Assembly (NCBI GenBank): GCA_020161065.1 | Contig: JAIUPH010000033.1 | Location: forward strand, 147,508-211,507 | Direction of reading: 5' to 3' | Origin: Pseudomonadota bacterium | Lineage (GTDB): Bacteria; Pseudomonadota; Gammaproteobacteria; Burkholderiales; Burkholderiaceae_C | DNA: 64,000 nt | Part shown: piece after piece, positions 1 to 10,923 of the stretch | Position numbering within the stretch: the first letter of the stretch is position 1 | How the letters are laid out: every line of letters starts with the position of its first letter | Notes under the pieces: generated by a model | What the model saw: the letters and a program-made list of their open reading frames with translations, nothing else | Databases searched by the model: none | What the model was told of the DNA's origin: nothing | Translations under genes and position numbers: made by a program

Positions 1-436
1 CCTTCTTCTCGAAATGCGCGCCAAAGAAGCTGTGGTGGTCAACGTGCTCGTGGAAGGCCTGCGGCGTCAGCACGGCAGAGAACACCGGCACGTCGTGCTC
101 GAGCTGCACGCGCATCAGCGCGTCGATCACCGCGTGCGCCACGTAGTCGTGGCGGTAGATGCCGCCGTCCACCACCAGCGCGCAGGCCACGATGGCGTCG
201 TGCGCGCCGGCGCGCGCCAGGCGCTGCGCGTGCAGCGGGATCTCGAAGGCGCCGGGCACCTCGTGGCAGTCCACCTGGTCGGCGCCGACGCCGTGGCGCT
301 GCAGCTCCTGCAGCAGCGCGTCGCGGGCGCGGTGGACGATCTCGCGGTGCCAGTTGGCGCAGACCACCGCAATGCGCAGCGGCCGGCCGCGGGCGGTGTG
401 CGCCGCGGCGAAGGGCAGGGGAGTGATCTGATTCAT
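1..436 (-). CDS. ribH: 6,7-dimethyl-8-ribityllumazine synthase, type II (3' end outside window)
   Basis: Lumazine synthase joins 5-amino-6-ribitylamino-uracil and 3,4-dihydroxy-2-butanone 4-phosphate in the penultimate step of riboflavin synthesis in the cytoplasm. The reading frame from ATG 436 gives about 145 residues before the window edge, against roughly 158 for the family, so only the tail is missing. Visible landmarks are the CANWHREI segment near residue 25, the VPGAFEIP loop, the GGIYRHDYVAHAV stretch and VPVFSAVLTPQ. The HDYVAHAV form and the C-terminal FHEH region resemble the RibH2 (Brucella-type) branch more than the usual RibH1. An FMN riboswitch precedes it with no other gene between, so expression should fall when FMN is high. 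Confidence 0.93.
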   Translation of the reverse strand, partial: MNQITPLPFAAAHTARGRPLRIAVVCANWHREIVHRARDALLQELQRHGVGADQVDCHEVPGAFEIPLHAQRLARAGAHDAIVACALVVDGGIYRHDYVAHAVIDALMRVQLEHDVPVFSAVLTPQAFHEHVDHHSFFGAHFEKK

Positions 437-524
437 GGTTTCCTCGAAGGTTGGAGAACGCACAAATCAGGGCGCGCGCCGGCACGCGCCGCCCTCCACG
501 AATGGAAGGCGGCCGCGCGCCGAT

Positions 525-682
525 GCGTTTCTCTTTCATCCGGACTGTGACCGTCGGCCCTGGCATCGCACCAGGTCTGCTGACCTCCGATGGCCAAGGG
601 ACAACCGGAGCGCTCGCGGGCTCCCGCGGACCGAAGACCGCGGATACCGCCGGTGGGGACTTCCACCCCGCCCTGAGAACGC
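525..682 (-). promoter_or_regulatory. FMN riboswitch (RFN element) controlling ribH
   Basis: Read on the minus strand, the conserved RFN blocks occur in order: TCAGGGCGGGGTGGAAGTCC, CCCACCGGCGGTA, GTCAGCAGACCTGG, GCCGACGGTCACAGTCCGG and ATGAAAGAGAA, with the variable arm between the second and third blocks. This is the full aptamer of the FMN-binding riboswitch. It lies about 90 bases before the ribH start and must act on that gene. Known RFN elements switch off transcription or translation when FMN binds. I did not resolve the expression platform in the GC-rich 437-524 stretch. The remainder of the gap (683-742) should carry the divergent promoters of ribH and the acetoacetyl-CoA synthetase gene. 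Confidence 0.96.
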
Positions 683-742
683 ATGCCGCCGGCAACAGCG
701 CCGGCGACCGCGGCATTGTAGGAAGTTCGATACTCCGCCCCC

Positions 743-2788
743 ATGACCGAGCCCGCCCAGCCCGCAACCGCCCAACCGCTGTGGACACCCAGCCCGCAGC
801 GCCGCGCCGCCGCCGTGATCACCGCGTTCGAAGCCTGGCTGCAGCGCGAGCGCGGGCTGGCCTTCGACGGCTACGAGCCGCTTTGGCAGTGGTCGGTCGA
901 CGAGCCCGAGGCTTTCTGGGGCGCGGTGCTGGAGTTCTTCGAGCTGCCCTTCGATCCGCCGCCGCAGCGCATGTGCAGCGGCAGCCGCATGCCCGACGTG
1001 CAGTGGTTCCCCGGCGCGCGGGTCAACCTCGTGCAACAGGTGCTGCGCCACGCGGCGCGGCCGGGCCCGGCGATCGTCTACGAGAGCGAGGCCGGCGGCA
1101 GCGGCGAGTGGTCGTGGCCCGAGCTGCTGCGCCAGGTGGCGGCCGTCGCCCAGGTGCTGCGCGATTGCGGCGTGCAGCCCGGCGACCGCGTGGTCGGCTA
1201 CCTGCCGAACATTCCGCAGACGGTGGCCGCCTTCCTGGCGGCGGCCAGCCTGGGCGCCGTGTGGTCGCTGTGCGCGCCCGACATGGGGCCGCTCAGCGTG
1301 GGCGACCGGTTTCGGCAGATCACGCCCAAGCTGCTGATCGCGGTGGACGGCTACCGCTTCGGCGGCAAGCCCTTCGACCGCCGCGCGGCGTTGGACGAAA
1401 TCCTGGCCGGCCTGCCCAGCGTGCAGGCGGTGTTGTGGCTCGGCCACCTCGACGCGCAGGCCGAAGCGCCGCCGCAGGCGCAGGCGCGGCGCTGCGTGGC
1501 CTGGCCCGCAAGTTCGGCGGATGCGGCGGCCGCCAATCTGCAGCCGTTGCCGCTGCCGGCCGACCATCCGCTGTGGATCCTGTACTCGTCGGGCACCACG
1601 GGGCTGCCCAAGCCCATCGTGCACGGGCATGGCGGCATCCTCGCCAACGGCATGGTCAACATGGTGCTGCACAACGACCTGCACCCCGGCGACCGCGTGC
1701 TGTGGGCCGTCAACACCTCGTGGATGGTGTGGAACGCGCACGTGCTCAGCCTGCTGGGCGGCGCCACGCTGGTGCTGTACGACGGCAGCGTCACCGGCGC
1801 CGGCGCGCAGCCCGACTGGGGCCATTTGTGGAAGCTGGCCGGCCGCACGCGGGTGCAGTATTTCGGCGCCGGCGCCGCCATCCACCAGGCGGCGCTGAAG
1901 GCCGGCATCGTGCCGCGCGAACTGGCCGACTTGAGCGCGCTGCAGACCGTGGGCGCCACCGGCTCGCCGCTGGCACCCGAGGCCTGCCGCTGGCTGTACG
2001 AGGCGGTCAAGCCCGAGCTGTGGCTGAACGTGGTGTCCGGCGGCACCGACCTCGCCGGTGGCTTCCTGGTCGGCCTGCCGACGCTGCCGGTCTACCTGGG
2101 CGAGATGCAGTGCCGCACGCTGGGTGCCGCGGTGCAGGCCTGGAACGACGAAGGACGGCCGGTGGTCGACGAGGTGGGCGAACTGGTCTGCACGCGGCCG
2201 CTGCCGTCGATGCCGCTGTACTTCTGGGGCGACGCCGACGGCAGCCGCTACCGCGACAGCTACTTCGACACCTTCAGCGACGCCGACGGCAACCCCGTCT
2301 GGCGCCATGGCGACTGGCTGCGCCTGGTGCCGCGGCCGCAAGCCGTGGGCGGCGTGATCTACGGCCGGTCGGATGCCACCATCAACCGCCAGGGCGTGCG
2401 CATGGGGACGGCCGAGCTGTACCGCGTGGTCGAGCAGATCGACGAGGTGCTGGACAGCCTGGTGGTCGACCTGGAGTACCTGGGCCGGCCGTCGTGGATG
2501 GCGCTGTTCGTGCAGTTGCGCGGCGACCAGGTGCTGGACGAGGCGCTGGCGGCGCGCATCAAGCAGGCGCTGCGCCAGGACCTGTCGGCCCGCCACGTGC
2601 CCGACGAGATCGTGCCCGTGGCCGCGATCCCGCGCACCATCACCGGCAAGAAGCTGGAGCTGCCGATCAAGAAGCTGCTGCTCGGCCAGCCGCTGGACAA
2701 AGTGGTCAAGCGCGACGCGCTGGCGCAGCCGGAAAGCATCGACTGGTTCGTCGACTTCGCGCGGGGCTATTTGCAGCGCGGGCGTTGA
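743..2788 (+). CDS. aacS: acetoacetyl-CoA synthetase (acetoacetate--CoA ligase)
   Basis: This ANL-superfamily enzyme activates acetoacetate with ATP and CoA, usually for ketone-body use or for recycling acetoacetate from polyhydroxybutyrate. The 681-residue length is slightly above the usual 650-660. The N-terminal PLWTPSPQRR motif is characteristic of AacS. The phosphate-binding loop YSSGTTGLPKPIVHGHGG starts at Y281, SGGTDLAGGF and TLPVYLGEMQ match the AacS acyl pocket region, and the C-terminal ITGKKLELPIKK carries the catalytic lysine near residue 636. The ATG at 743 is the first in-frame start after the divergent ribH regulatory region. No partner thiolase or dehydrogenase lies nearby, so it appears to be a single-gene unit. 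Confidence 0.93.
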   Translation: MTEPAQPATAQPLWTPSPQRRAAAVITAFEAWLQRERGLAFDGYEPLWQWSVDEPEAFWGAVLEFFELPFDPPPQRMCSGSRMPDVQWFPGARVNLVQQVLRHAARPGPAIVYESEAGGSGEWSWPELLRQVAAVAQVLRDCGVQPGDRVVGYLPNIPQTVAAFLAAASLGAVWSLCAPDMGPLSVGDRFRQITPKLLIAVDGYRFGGKPFDRRAALDEILAGLPSVQAVLWLGHLDAQAEAPPQAQARRCVAWPASSADAAAANLQPLPLPADHPLWILYSSGTTGLPKPIVHGHGGILANGMVNMVLHNDLHPGDRVLWAVNTSWMVWNAHVLSLLGGATLVLYDGSVTGAGAQPDWGHLWKLAGRTRVQYFGAGAAIHQAALKAGIVPRELADLSALQTVGATGSPLAPEACRWLYEAVKPELWLNVVSGGTDLAGGFLVGLPTLPVYLGEMQCRTLGAAVQAWNDEGRPVVDEVGELVCTRPLPSMPLYFWGDADGSRYRDSYFDTFSDADGNPVWRHGDWLRLVPRPQAVGGVIYGRSDATINRQGVRMGTAELYRVVEQIDEVLDSLVVDLEYLGRPSWMALFVQLRGDQVLDEALAARIKQALRQDLSARHVPDEIVPVAAIPRTITGKKLELPIKKLLLGQPLDKVVKRDALAQPESIDWFVDFARGYLQRGR

Positions 2789-2915
2789 AGACGCAAGCGC
2801 CCGCGCTGAAGGGTTGCGTCCCAGGCAGCATCGCGTTCGTGCGTTCGTGAATACGGCCGCCGGCGGCGGTTGGGCGCCCCCTGCGCGGTGGTGCCAATAG
2901 TGGTACCGTTCGCGA

Positions 2916-3167
2916 GTGGCGAATGTGCCTGAAATCATCGAGCGCATGCGACACGCGCCGGCTGCGGTGCGCTTCGCGGACCTGCAGCGGGTGTGCGAGC
3001 ACTACTTCGGCGCGGCTCGCCAGCGTGGCACCAGCCATGCGATCTACAAGACGCCGTGGCCGGGCGATCCGCGCGTGAACATCCAGAACGACAAGGGCCG
3101 CGCCAAGGCCTATCAAGTGCGGCAGGTGTTGCAGGCCATCGACAAGCTGGAAGGAATGCAACGATGA
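2916..3167 (+). CDS. hicA: HicA-family toxin (predicted mRNA interferase)
   Basis: This 83-residue protein has the small double-stranded-RNA-binding-like fold of HicA toxins, which cleave mRNA. A DLQRV helix is followed by YFGAARQRGTSHAIYKTP, where H41 corresponds to the catalytic histidine of the family, and then by a basic region and the C-terminal helix VRQVLQAIDKLE. It is a little longer than the classical 60-residue HicA. The start chosen is GTG 2916; no ATG is available further upstream without running into the AT-poor spacer. The gene overlaps the following antitoxin gene by four bases (ATGA), the usual translational coupling of such pairs. Two GTGGTRCC direct repeats just upstream (near 2888-2908) could be the operator. 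Confidence 0.8.
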   Translation: MANVPEIIERMRHAPAAVRFADLQRVCEHYFGAARQRGTSHAIYKTPWPGDPRVNIQNDKGRAKAYQVRQVLQAIDKLEGMQR

Positions 3168-3490
3168 ACGTCGACCATTACACCTATCGCGTCACCTGGT
3201 CTGCCGAAGACGGCGAGCACATCGGGCTGTGCGCGGAGTTCCCGTCGCTGTCGTGGCTGGCGACCACGCCGCAGGATGCGCTGGCAGGCATTCGCGACAC
3301 GGTGGCTGCCGTCGTGGCGGACCTGCAGGCCGGCGGCGAGGCGGTGCCGGTGCCCATTGCCGAGCGGCACTACAGCGGCGAGTTCCGCGTGCGCATTCCG
3401 CCCGAGCAACACCGCCGGCTGGCGCTGCAGGCCAGCGAGCAGGGCGTCAGCCTGAACCGGCTGGTCAGCGCCAAGCTGGCGGCGACCTGA
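3164..3490 (+). CDS. hicB: HicB-family antitoxin
   Basis: This 108-residue antitoxin is predicted to bind and neutralise the adjacent HicA. The N-terminal half (YTYRVTWSAEDGEHIGLCAEFPSLSWLA, broken here only by the family fold) is the degenerate RNase-H-like HicB domain, with the typical pattern of a beta hairpin, a GLCAEFPSL core and an alanine-rich helix. The C-terminal half (FRVRIPPEQHRRLALQASEQ, then GVSLNRLVSAKLA) is a ribbon-helix-helix DNA-binding segment that would repress the operon. ATG 3164 overlaps the hicA stop codon. The pair ends two bases before a convergent DUF779 gene. Such pairs commonly stabilise chromosomal segments or respond to stress. Confidence 0.84.
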   Translation: MNVDHYTYRVTWSAEDGEHIGLCAEFPSLSWLATTPQDALAGIRDTVAAVVADLQAGGEAVPVPIAERHYSGEFRVRIPPEQHRRLALQASEQGVSLNRLVSAKLAAT

Positions 3491-3492
3491 GG

Positions 3493-3903
3493 TCATGCGG
3501 ACGGTTCCGCCGCCCCGCGCGGCGGCCCGTCCGGCTGCTGCTGCGCCAGCGCGGCCGACTCGTCGTCGCTGAACAGCCGCGAACGGGTGAGGAAGCGCAC
3601 CCCCTCGCGGCCTTCCAGCGAGAACATGCCGCCGCGGCCGGGTACCACGTCGATGATCAGCTGCGTGTGCTGCCAGTACTCGAACTGCGGCCCGCTGATG
3701 TAGAACGGCGCGCCGCCGATGCGGCCGAGCAGCCGGTCGTGGTCGCCGACCATGAACTCGTTGCGCGGAAAGCACATCGGCGCGCTGCCGTCGCAGCAGC
3801 CGCCCGACTGGTGGAAGAGCACGAGCCCGTGCTCCGCCGACAGCCGGGCGATAAGGGCCAGCGCCGCCTCGGTGGCGGTCACGCGTAGCACGGGCGCGGT
3901 CAC
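3493..3903 (-). CDS. DUF779 domain protein, partner of aldehyde dehydrogenase
   Basis: This 136-residue cytoplasmic protein belongs to DUF779. Its conserved cysteine cluster HQSGGCCDGSAPMCF near residues 30-45 and the later FEYWQHTQLIIDV segment are the family signature. Members are almost always encoded directly after AldB/ExaC-type aldehyde dehydrogenases under AcoR- or EutR-like control, and the same arrangement is seen here, with the dehydrogenase stop only 18 bases upstream. No enzymatic activity is established for the family; the cysteine and histidine pattern suggests metal or substrate binding, which is inference. It would be co-transcribed from the sigma-54 promoter at 5498-5512. Confidence 0.85.
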   Translation of the reverse strand: MTAPVLRVTATEAALALIARLSAEHGLVLFHQSGGCCDGSAPMCFPRNEFMVGDHDRLLGRIGGAPFYISGPQFEYWQHTQLIIDVVPGRGGMFSLEGREGVRFLTRSRLFSDDESAALAQQQPDGPPRGAAEPSA

Positions 3904-3921
3904 GAGCGCGGCTCCACCCGC

Positions 3922-5442
<1,521 letters not shown>

Positions 5443-5497
5443 GTCTTCTCCTGAGGGTTGAGGGCGCCATCACCTGTGCCGCCGCCGCTGAGGCGTC

Positions 5498-5512
5498 GCA
5501 ACCGGCGCGCCA
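5498..5512 (-). promoter_or_regulatory. sigma-54 (-24/-12) promoter of the aldehyde dehydrogenase operon
   Basis: On the minus strand the sequence TGGCGCGCCGGTTGC matches the RpoN consensus TGGCACG-N4-TTGC at every fixed position except one (A to G in the -24 half), with exact GG/GC spacing. The start point would fall about 44 bases before the dehydrogenase ATG at 5442. The neighbouring activator gene and its dyad sites 75-165 bases upstream make this assignment strong. Confidence 0.88.
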
Positions 5513-5586
5513 GCGGGCGTCGGTGGATTCCCGGGTACGATGCCGCCGCCCGCCGGGGCCGTGGCGACCAGCGATTTCCCCGTGCG

Positions 5587-5662
5587 GGTTCGACATATCC
5601 GTCAGAATATGTCGACCCGTGTCGCGGCGCCGTGTCGCGACAGCTGTCGCAAAGCGCGACAG
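5587..5662 (+). promoter_or_regulatory. dyad activator sites (predicted AcoR-like UAS)
   Basis: Three inverted repeats cluster in the divergent gap. CGACATAT and ATATGTCG (5591-5614) flank an 8-base spacer. TGTCGCGACA is a perfect 10-bp palindrome at 5633-5642. CTGTCGC-aaagc-GCGACAG (5644-5662) is a perfect 7-bp dyad. TGTCGC/GCGACA half-sites are the kind of element bound by AcoR-family activators. The sites lie upstream of the minus-strand sigma-54 promoter and directly before the activator gene itself, so they could both activate the dehydrogenase operon and affect the regulator's own expression. Confidence 0.72.
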
Positions 5663-5687
5663 GCCGCCGCCGCAGGAGACAAACGAC

Positions 5688-7559
<1,872 letters not shown>

Positions 7560-7591
7560 GCGGGCGCCGCCGGCGCCGCTCGTGGTCGGCC

Positions 7592-7861
7592 CTAGCGCGT
7601 GAACCGCAGCGCGGACCGCTCGCGCGCGCGCTGCGCCTCGGCCTCGCGGTTCTTCGGCGGCGCCGCGGTGACCAGCCCGGCGATGAGTTCGCGCGCCGCC
7701 TCGGCCACCTGCTCGACGGCGCGCTCGAAGGCCTGCTCGTTGGCCTTGGACGGCAGGTTGAAGCCGCTGAGCTTGCGCACGAACTGCAGCGACGCGTCGC
7801 GGATCTCCAATTCGGTGGCCGGCGGCTCGAAGTTGAACAGCGTTCTGATGTTTCTGCACAT
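7592..7861 (-). CDS. DUF2277 domain protein
   Basis: This 89-residue protein starts MCRNIRTLFNFEPPAT, which is the hallmark of DUF2277, a small family whose members almost always begin with a CRNI(K/R)TLxNF segment. The rest is helical (DASLQFVRKLSGFNLPSKANEQAF and following), ending in a basic tail. Its function is unknown; the fold resembles a small helical bundle of DNA-binding size, but I see no recognised DNA-binding motif. It ends 32 bases from the convergent activator gene and starts 33 bases after the YciI-like gene on the same strand, so the two may share a transcript. Confidence 0.85.
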   Translation of the reverse strand: MCRNIRTLFNFEPPATELEIRDASLQFVRKLSGFNLPSKANEQAFERAVEQVAEAARELIAGLVTAAPPKNREAEAQRARERSALRFTR

Positions 7862-7894
7862 GATGGCGGCAGCCTCGGTCGTTGCCAGCGGGCG

Positions 7895-8308
7895 CTACTT
7901 GCGCATGCCGATCATCCAGGGCCGTACCTCGGCGCGCAGCAAGCCGGCGCGCACGGAGGGGTCGGCCAGCGCGAAAGCCTTGATCTCGTCTTCGGAAAGG
8001 CCGGCCGCGGGAATCATCATGCCGCCGCCGGCGGCGTCGAGGTAAGGCCCGCCGAAGTCCAGCTTGCCGGCGGCGTGGAGCTGGCGGTAGTGATCGATGT
8101 GCGCCTGCACGCCCGCCTGCTCGAACAGGTTCTTCGTGCGGTCCCAGCTCGGGCCCGGGGCGTGGATGACGACGTAGCGCACGTCGCGCGCGGGCGCTGG
8201 CGTGCTCGCGGCACCACCAGCACCCGCGGCACCCGCGCCGCCCTGGGCCGACGCTGACGTGGCCATGGCCAGAAGCAAGGCCTTGGCGGCCAGACGCAGG
8301 ATGTTCAT
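7895..8308 (-). CDS. YciI-like protein with N-terminal signal peptide
   Basis: This 137-residue protein has a clear signal peptide (MNILRLAAKALLLAMATSASA, cleavage about residue 21), then a low-complexity Gly/Ala linker and a YciI-type ferredoxin-like domain from about residue 42: RYVVIHAPGPSW, then HIDHYRQLHAAGKLDFGGPY and a final VRPWMIGM. Cytoplasmic YciI domains are small dimeric proteins related to muconolactone isomerase and usually keep a His/Asp pair; here H71 and D73 sit in the HIDHY helix. Export of this domain is unusual and points to a periplasmic role that the sequence does not specify. It is probably transcribed with the DUF2277 gene downstream. Confidence 0.75.
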   Translation of the reverse strand: MNILRLAAKALLLAMATSASAQGGAGAAGAGGAASTPAPARDVRYVVIHAPGPSWDRTKNLFEQAGVQAHIDHYRQLHAAGKLDFGGPYLDAAGGGMMIPAAGLSEDEIKAFALADPSVRAGLLRAEVRPWMIGMRK

Positions 8309-8396
8309 GGAGGGTGGCTCGACGGTCGTGGCAAGGCAGGCGGCCGGACACGGCGTGCCCGGCCGGCCCGCATGTTATGCCGCTGGCGGCCGCGCG

Positions 8397-9731
8397 CTAC
8401 CCGTGCCGCAGACAAGGCCCGCCGCAGCCGCAGGCCGGCGGCGGCGGCGGCACCGGCGGCCGCGCCCAGGCGGCCACGGCGGCGGCGAAGCTGGCCACGC
8501 TGGCCGTGCGCAGCGGCAGGAAGGGCACCGATTGGCGCAGGCAGGCGCGCTTGAGCGCCAGCGCCGAATCGTGGTCGATGCAGTCGACCGGAAACGCCAC
8601 CAGCGAGGCGCGCGCCAGCGCCGCGGCCAGCAGGCCCTTGCGCTCTTCGATCCCGCCGTCGTGGCGCTGGAATTCGCCGCCGTGGCGCAGCACGAGGTCG
8701 CGGATCGCCGCGCTGGAACTGGGCCGGCCGCCGACGTAGAGCAGCGCGCGGCCGTGCAAGGCCTCGGCCAGGGCCTGGGCTAGCGCCGGGGCGGTGCCGT
8801 CGTCGCCATCGGCGCTGCGCGAATGCAGCGCCGCCTCCGACGCCGCCAGCTCGCGCGCCAGTTCGGCGGCCTGGTTCAGCGCGGCGGCCCGCTCGGCTTC
8901 GAGCCGCTCGACCTCGGCGGCCAGCGCGCGCACGCGGCTTTCGGCTTCCTCGCGGCGGCGCGTCTGCAGCGCCACGCTGCGCGCCAGGCCGTCGTAGGCG
9001 GCTTCGTTGGCGGCGGGCAGCGCGGCGGCGGCGTGGGCTAACTGCAATTCCAAATGGCTGCAGCGCTGCTCGGCGGCAGCGCGCGCGGCGCGGTCTTGCT
9101 CGCGTTCGTCCTGCAGCCGGGCGATCTTCTCCTGCTGCGCATCGGCGCGGTCCTTCAGCTCGCCGTTTTCTTTCGACAGCGCCGCCAGGCGGCGGATGTC
9201 GGCACGGTTGGCCGCGCCCACCAGGTGCGACAGCATGTGCACGTCGCCGAAGGCGCGCTGGCGCAGCTCGGGCGTCGCGCGGCGGTGCGTCAGCAAGGCC
9301 CAGTAGGCGGCCGGCACTTCGCCGGCGGCCAGCGCCTGCTGCCACAAGCGGCCCAGCGCCTGGGCATCGCGCGCCGTGGCGAAGCGGGCCACGCCGCTGT
9401 CGTGCCGGCGGTCCAGCGCCTTGTGCAGCGCGCGCGCCACCTCGGCGTCGAGCGAGGCCAGGCGCACCGCCTCGTGGTGCACGTCGAGGTCGCTCAAGCC
9501 CTCGACGCCGATGAAGCGCGCCATCAGCTTGCGCAGCTCGGCGGTGGACAGGCAGGTGCCGATGATCGAGCAGTGCAGGTGCGCGTCCATGTCGCGCAGG
9601 CGCAGCCGCGCGGCCGAGGCTTCGGCCGCCGGCGCCACGGCGGCCGGCTCGTCGTTGAACGGGATGACGGTCTCGCCCACCCAGGTGGCGGCGGCCGGCA
9701 GCAAGGCGGGACGAAACGGCGGGTGCTCCAT
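8397..9731 (-). CDS. DUF2325 protein with long coiled coil
   Basis: This is a 444-residue cytoplasmic protein of unknown function. Residues 40-170 form a helical N-terminal region (DAHLHCSIIGTCLSTAELRK is a recognisable conserved start of this group). Residues about 180-315 are a strongly charged coiled coil rich in Ala, Glu and Arg. Residues about 330-430 form the DUF2325 domain: LLYVGGRPSSSAAIRDLV, FQRHDGG, then ASLVAFPVDCIDHDSAL, a Rossmann-like fold with conserved His and Asp. The last residues ACGCGGPCLRHG carry three cysteines. The start at 9731 is chosen because GAGGG lies ten bases before it; an in-frame ATG at 9779 is an alternative. It stands alone between two unrelated units. Confidence 0.78.
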   Translation of the reverse strand: MEHPPFRPALLPAAATWVGETVIPFNDEPAAVAPAAEASAARLRLRDMDAHLHCSIIGTCLSTAELRKLMARFIGVEGLSDLDVHHEAVRLASLDAEVARALHKALDRRHDSGVARFATARDAQALGRLWQQALAAGEVPAAYWALLTHRRATPELRQRAFGDVHMLSHLVGAANRADIRRLAALSKENGELKDRADAQQEKIARLQDEREQDRAARAAAEQRCSHLELQLAHAAAALPAANEAAYDGLARSVALQTRRREEAESRVRALAAEVERLEAERAAALNQAAELARELAASEAALHSRSADGDDGTAPALAQALAEALHGRALLYVGGRPSSSAAIRDLVLRHGGEFQRHDGGIEERKGLLAAALARASLVAFPVDCIDHDSALALKRACLRQSVPFLPLRTASVASFAAAVAAWARPPVPPPPPACGCGGPCLRHG

Positions 9732-9868
9732 GGACTGCACGCCCTCGATGTGTTCCGGCGAATATATCGCAAGACCCATCGATGCGGGCGGCGCGGCCCG
9801 GCCCAGGCCGGCCATCAGCGTGGCCATCGCGGCCTTCGCGGCCTTTGCGGCCGCGGCAGGCGCCGGCC

Positions 9869-10903
9869 TTACTCGAAGTCCAGCAGCACCTTCATCGCCT
9901 GCGAGCGGTCGGCCGCCAGCGCGAAGGCGCGGCCGGCGTCGCGGTAGGGCAGCGTGGCCGAGACCAGCGGCTTGACGTCGACCAGCCCCTTGTTCAGCAG
10001 CTCCACCGCGACCGCGAACTCCTCGTGGAAGCGGAAGGCGCCGCGCAGGTCGAACTCCTTGGCGACGATGGCGTTGACGGGCAGCGTCATCTCGCCGCCC
10101 AGCCCCACCTGCACGATGATGCCGCGCGGGCGCAGCGCGTCGAAGGCGCCGACCAGCGCGCGCTGGTTGCCGCTGGCCTCGAACAGCACGTCGAAGCTGC
10201 CTTTGTCGGCCGTGTACGGCGCCAGGCCGTCGGGCCGCGCCGCGACGTTGATCGCTTCGTCGGCGCCGACCTTCAGCGCGGCGCGCAGCGCGAAGTCGCC
10301 GACGTCGGTGGCGGTGATGTGCGCCGCGCCGGCGCGCCGCGCGGCGATGACGATCAGCGCGCCGATCGGCCCGCAGCCGGTGACCAGCACGCGCCGGCCG
10401 AGCAGCGGGCCGGCGCGCTGCACCGCGTGCAGCGCCACCGACAGCGGCTCGGCCAGCGCGCCCTCGGCATCGCTGACCGATGCGGCCAGCTTGTGCGCCT
10501 GCGCGGCCTCGCAAACGATGCGCTGGCGGAACGCGCCCTGCACGTGCGGCGTGCGCATCGCGCTGCCGTAGTAGCGCATGTCCAGGCAATGGTTCTGCAG
10601 GCCTTGCTGGCAGTAGCGGCAGTGGCCGCAGGGCCGGCTGGGGCTGATGGCCACGCGGTCGCCGGGCGCGAAGCCGGCCACGTGCGCGCCCACCGCCTCC
10701 ACGGTGCCGGCGATCTCGTGGCCCAGCACCATCGGCTCCCGCACGCGCACTGTGCCGAAGCCGCCGTGCTGGTAGTAATGCAGGTCCGAGCCGCAGATGC
10801 CGCCGAAGCGCACGCGCGCCTGCAACTGGCCGGGGCCGAGCGGCGGCGTCTCGACGTCTTCGATGCGCAGGTCGCCGGCGGCGTGGATGATCAAGGCTTG
10901 CAT
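9869..10903 (-). CDS. idnD: zinc-dependent L-idonate 5-dehydrogenase
   Basis: This 344-residue medium-chain dehydrogenase is predicted to oxidise L-idonate to 5-ketogluconate with NAD(P). The catalytic zinc site is represented by GGICGSDLHYY and GHEIAG, the structural zinc site by PCGHCRYCQQGLQNHC with four cysteines, and the cofactor fold by VLVTGCGPIGALIVIAARRAGA. HGGFGTVRVREPMVLGHE is typical of IdnD. The gene follows an IdnO-type gluconate 5-dehydrogenase gene by 20 bases and is the last gene of a four-gene operon with a gluconokinase-like protein and a 2-hydroxyacid dehydrogenase, the classical idonate/gluconate route. The operon is driven from the promoter at 13335-13400. Confidence 0.88.
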   Translation of the reverse strand: MQALIIHAAGDLRIEDVETPPLGPGQLQARVRFGGICGSDLHYYQHGGFGTVRVREPMVLGHEIAGTVEAVGAHVAGFAPGDRVAISPSRPCGHCRYCQQGLQNHCLDMRYYGSAMRTPHVQGAFRQRIVCEAAQAHKLAASVSDAEGALAEPLSVALHAVQRAGPLLGRRVLVTGCGPIGALIVIAARRAGAAHITATDVGDFALRAALKVGADEAINVAARPDGLAPYTADKGSFDVLFEASGNQRALVGAFDALRPRGIIVQVGLGGEMTLPVNAIVAKEFDLRGAFRFHEEFAVAVELLNKGLVDVKPLVSATLPYRDAGRAFALAADRSQAMKVLLDFE

Positions 10904-10923
10904 GGCGGCCTTCGGAGCTGAAA

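Noticed and set aside
536-2947. Open frame antisense to the acetoacetyl-CoA synthetase gene
   Set aside because: His/Gln/Arg-rich antisense shadow; the plus-strand enzyme explains the region completely.
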